Below, piece after piece: positions 61,157 to 64,000 of a stretch of 64,000 nucleotides of DNA. Every line of letters starts with the position of its first letter. Positions within the stretch are counted from its first letter, which is position 1. Origin of the DNA: Neoarius graeffei. Taxonomy: Eukaryota > Chordata > Actinopteri > Siluriformes > Ariidae. The notes under the pieces are model-generated. The model searched no databases. It had not been told where the DNA came from and saw nothing but the letters and a program-made list of their open reading frames with translations. The stretch spans positions 8,602,501 through 8,666,500 of the forward strand of contig NC_083587.1 of the NCBI RefSeq assembly GCF_027579695.1, given 5' to 3'. A program made the translations under genes and the position numbers.

Positions 61157-63230
61157 AGTCAAGTTTATTTGTATAGCGCTTTTAACAATAAACATTGTCG
61201 CAAAGCAGCTTTACAGAATTTGAACGACTTAAAACATGAGCTAATTTTATCCCTAATCTATCACCAATGAGCAAGCCTGTGGCGACGGTGGCAAGGAAAA
61301 ACTCCCTCAGACGACATGAGGAAGAAACCTCGAGAGGAACTAGACTCAAAAGGGAACCCATCCTCATTTGGGCAACAACAGACAGCCTGACTATAATATT
61401 AACAGTTTTAACATGAGGACAGTTTCATTGATGTTATAACTCTTCATTGATGGAAACTTGAGTGCAAAACTGTTCATGATAACTGCAGTCCTAAAGTTAG
61501 CAAGACAACTGTAGTCCTCAGCCATAAAAGCATTACTATAAGAGTCCAGAGCATCCTCCAGGTATAACCCTCAACTGTCCTCATGGGGCCGTCCTTCACA
61601 GGAGCGGTGCGATAAAACTCCGACCAGACACAGGGCACCAGGATGGATCAAGCAGGTCCGAGGGGCAGAAGAGGCCAGCATCTCAATCACAGGACCAACA
61701 TGTAACTCAGAGGGACAGATTGGGGGGGGGGAGAGAGAGAGAAAGAAAACACGTTGTTAGGTATGCCCTAAAAATGACAAGTATTCAATCTGTGTGGTAG
61801 GCTCGCAGAGACGAGAGTCTTTACATCAGGCATAACACACAACAATGGCATGTTAATATGGTAAAAAATATATCATGACCTGCTCTGGCTTGATGCTTGA
61901 TTGGGTGATGGGAGCACACTCCTCAGCAATGATGAGATGCAGATGGGACCCTTAGGGCTGGCCAAGACAATTCAGTTACATTTCACCGGGTCTGGGACAT
62001 GCGACAGAAAGTCTGACGGCCGATTCCCTGCAGGCTACGATAGCCAGTCGAGGTCTCCACCAAAAGATTTCCTGTTGACTCCATGTAACTCAGAGGGACA
62101 GATTTGGGGTGGGGGGGGAAGAAAACACAGGTTGTTAGGTATGCCCAATGTCACCTGAATAAGTAGGAGCAGTATACATATTGCACCGAGTACAAGCAGG
62201 GACTCCGGCAACTAACTATGACAGCATAACTAAAAGGAGAGAGCCAGAAGGTAACACGGGCATGAGGGAGCCCCGGGACATAAAGCAGCCAGCCACTACA
62301 CCGTCAACAAACTCGAGTGAGCAAGCGAGTGGGGACTGACAGCATCCATACATCCCAGTTTACCAAAACACTATGTCTGAGGACCCTCTAGATCTACACC
62401 TTTACCTCATAAACACCATTGACAAAAGGCTTGACTAAACAGATATGTTTTCAGCCTAGACTTAAATGCTGAGACTGTGTCTGATTCCCGAACATTACTT
62501 GGAAGGCTGTTCCATAACTGTGGGGCTTTGTAAGAAAAGGCTCTGCCCCCTGATGTAGCCTTCACTATACGAGGTACCAGCAGATAGCCTGCACCTTTTG
62601 ATCTAAGTAGGCGTGGCGGGTCATAGAGGAGCAGAAGTTCACTCAGGTACTGTGGTGTGAGACCATTTAGTGCTTTAAAGGTCAATAGTAGTATTTTATA
62701 ATCAATACAAAATTTGATTGGGAGCCAATGCAGTGTGGATAAGACAGGCGTGATGTGGTCATATTTTCTAGTTCTAGTAAGGACACTTGCTGCTGCATTT
62801 TGAACTCACTGGAGCTTGATTATGCACTTATTGGAACATCCAGACAGTAAGGCATTACAATAATCCAACCTGGAGGTAACAAAAGCATGGACTAGTTTTT
62901 CTGCGTCACGCAATGACATTAAATTTCTTATCTTTGCAATATTTCTGAGATGAAAGAAAGCTATCCGGGTGATGTTATCAATGTGAGTTTCAAATGAAAG
63001 ACCGGGGTCAATAATCACTCCGAGGTCTTTTACTGCTGCACGTGAAGAAACAGAAAGGCCATCCAGAGTCACTGTGTAATCAGAAAACTTACTTCTAGCT
63101 GTATGTGGTCCTAGCACAAGTACTTCAGTCTTGTCAGAGTTAAGCAGAAGGAAATTAATAAGCATCCAGTGTCTAATGTCCTTAACACATTCCTCAATTC
63201 TATTAAGCTGGTGTCTCTCATCAGGTTTTG
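61157..63230 (-). mobile_element. L2 3' portion, copy 3
   Basis: Tail at 61157 (TCAAGTTTATTTGTATAGCG), a 3' UTR of about 1.2 kb, and ORF2 from 62395 to 63230. Coding: LNRIEECVKDIRHW, MLINFLLLNSDKTEVLVLG, AAVKDLGVIIDPGLSFETHI, KLVHAFVTSRLDYCNALLSG, then FSYKAPQLWNSLPSNV. A stop near 62805 breaks the frame. The 5' side is cut at 63230 by another element. Confidence 0.82.
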
Positions 63231-64000
63231 CAGAGGGGCAATTCCAGCGTTATGGACGTGACACTTGAACTCAAAATGGCAACAAATGACCCAGTGCATG
63301 TTTTATTGTCTCCCAGTATTTAAACAGGTGTTGCATATTTTAAGGCTGTACCATACTGGAGAAGTGATAGAACAAGAACAATTCCCATAGTACATCTAGG
63401 GCATGCCAGAAAACGCCAATAAAAGATGCGTTATGGATGTGACAGAAAAAGTATCACTTTTCTTGGGTGACTGTACATTTTTATCGAACTCTGTGAAATT
63501 GTAAACCTAATGTCGAAATGGAGATATCCATTTGATAGAGGGGTCCAAGGTGAATATTAAAAAACCTTTGTTTAAAATATTTTGTATTTCATGCAGAGTT
63601 TTGGAAGGAAAAGTCAGCGTTATGGATGTGACGAAATTCCGTTATGGATGTGACGCGTCTGAAATAGACATGGCATATGTTTAGAAAATCAGCAATTTAA
63701 CCACCATAACCCTTTGAAAAACTCTCTAAATATCAGCTAAAACTATCAAAGTTCTTAAATAATATTTAGGATGGCTATTGTTTTGCTGTTTTGTGGATTT
63801 TAGCATACGTTTCTGTGGCTTGTGGCAATAATATAGAATTGTACATGATCAAAGTTGATTTTAGCTTGGGGTTTACATTATAAGAAAGACTGACAGTGAC
63901 ATATTAGGTTGGTTACAAATTGGTTCAACTTATTCACATCTGTAAAATACAGGCCTAGGTGATATCTCTGGGAGTGGTTTTGATGCATTACATGTTGCTT
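63231..64000. mobile_element. Start of an unclassified element with repeated CGTTATGGATGTGAC
   Basis: Abuts the broken L2 frame at about 63230 (TGCAGAGGGGCAATTCCAG). The motif CGTTATGGAYGTGAC occurs at 63249, 63430, 63619 and 63640, all on the plus strand. Such subterminal repeats are usual for transposase-binding regions. No coding frame; it runs off the window, so its nature is open. Confidence 0.5.

Overview
The window is a repeat-dominated stretch of a vertebrate nuclear genome, almost certainly a teleost fish. The evidence is the repeat set: Rex1/Babar and Rex3 LINEs (two 20-base sites used to amplify Rex3 are present verbatim), L2 LINEs with typical fish 3' tails, I-superfamily LINEs with C-terminal RNase H, hAT, Tc1 and Harbinger-like DNA transposons, a Gypsy element with a SCAN-like gag, and an endogenous retrovirus primed by tRNA-Trp. 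Short tails such as the 'gataaagcggctagagat' unit suggest an otophysan, possibly a catfish, but this is not decisive. The only host gene seen is a decayed prdm9-like fragment at 54685-58613.

Layout. 1-13.3 kb: the left arm of a very large inverted repeat (1-1885, pairing with 40640 downward), a MITE, a nearly full-length L2 (2.4-7.6 kb, minus), a CR1-like fragment, Rex1 (8.4-10.15 kb, minus), a Gypsy LTR, and a 5' fragment of an I-type LINE (10.55-13.2 kb, minus) split by a THAP-encoding DNA transposon.

13.3-39.9 kb: one nested cluster inside another I-type LINE. A 7-bp duplication (TCTTAGA) flanks 13355-39896, and the flanking LINE halves join at the stop codon when the cluster is removed in silico. 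Within it are a RecQ-helicase-bearing transposon (9-bp duplication), an intact Rex3 (12-bp duplication), a hAT (8 bp), and an I-type LINE 'A' (about 39.47 to 25.38 kb, minus). LINE A was cut by a complete second LINE 'B' (32195-37351, 13-bp duplication), two hATs (8 bp each), a 6-bp-duplication transposon, an ISL2EU-like element, and a retrovirus with two LTRs that look identical (5-bp duplication). These duplications allow the order of events to be read.

40-54 kb: right arm of the inverted repeat, a second RecQ-type transposon inserted in an integrase-like reading frame, a 5-bp-duplication transposon encoding an AT-hook peptide, a Harbinger-like element with a Myb/SANT-like region split by an LTR, a LINE fragment, and a Gypsy element (minus). 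The Gypsy RT is split by a second ISL2EU-like element (AT duplication) and its 5' LTR by a hAT that itself contains another hAT.

54-64 kb: the prdm9-like exons with a dead Tc1 in their intron, SINE-like fragments, three L2 3' ends in a row, and the start of an element with a repeated 15-base motif that runs off the window. No rRNA, functional tRNA gene or CRISPR array was recognised. All coordinates and identities are by eye; family names rest on motifs, not on database searches.
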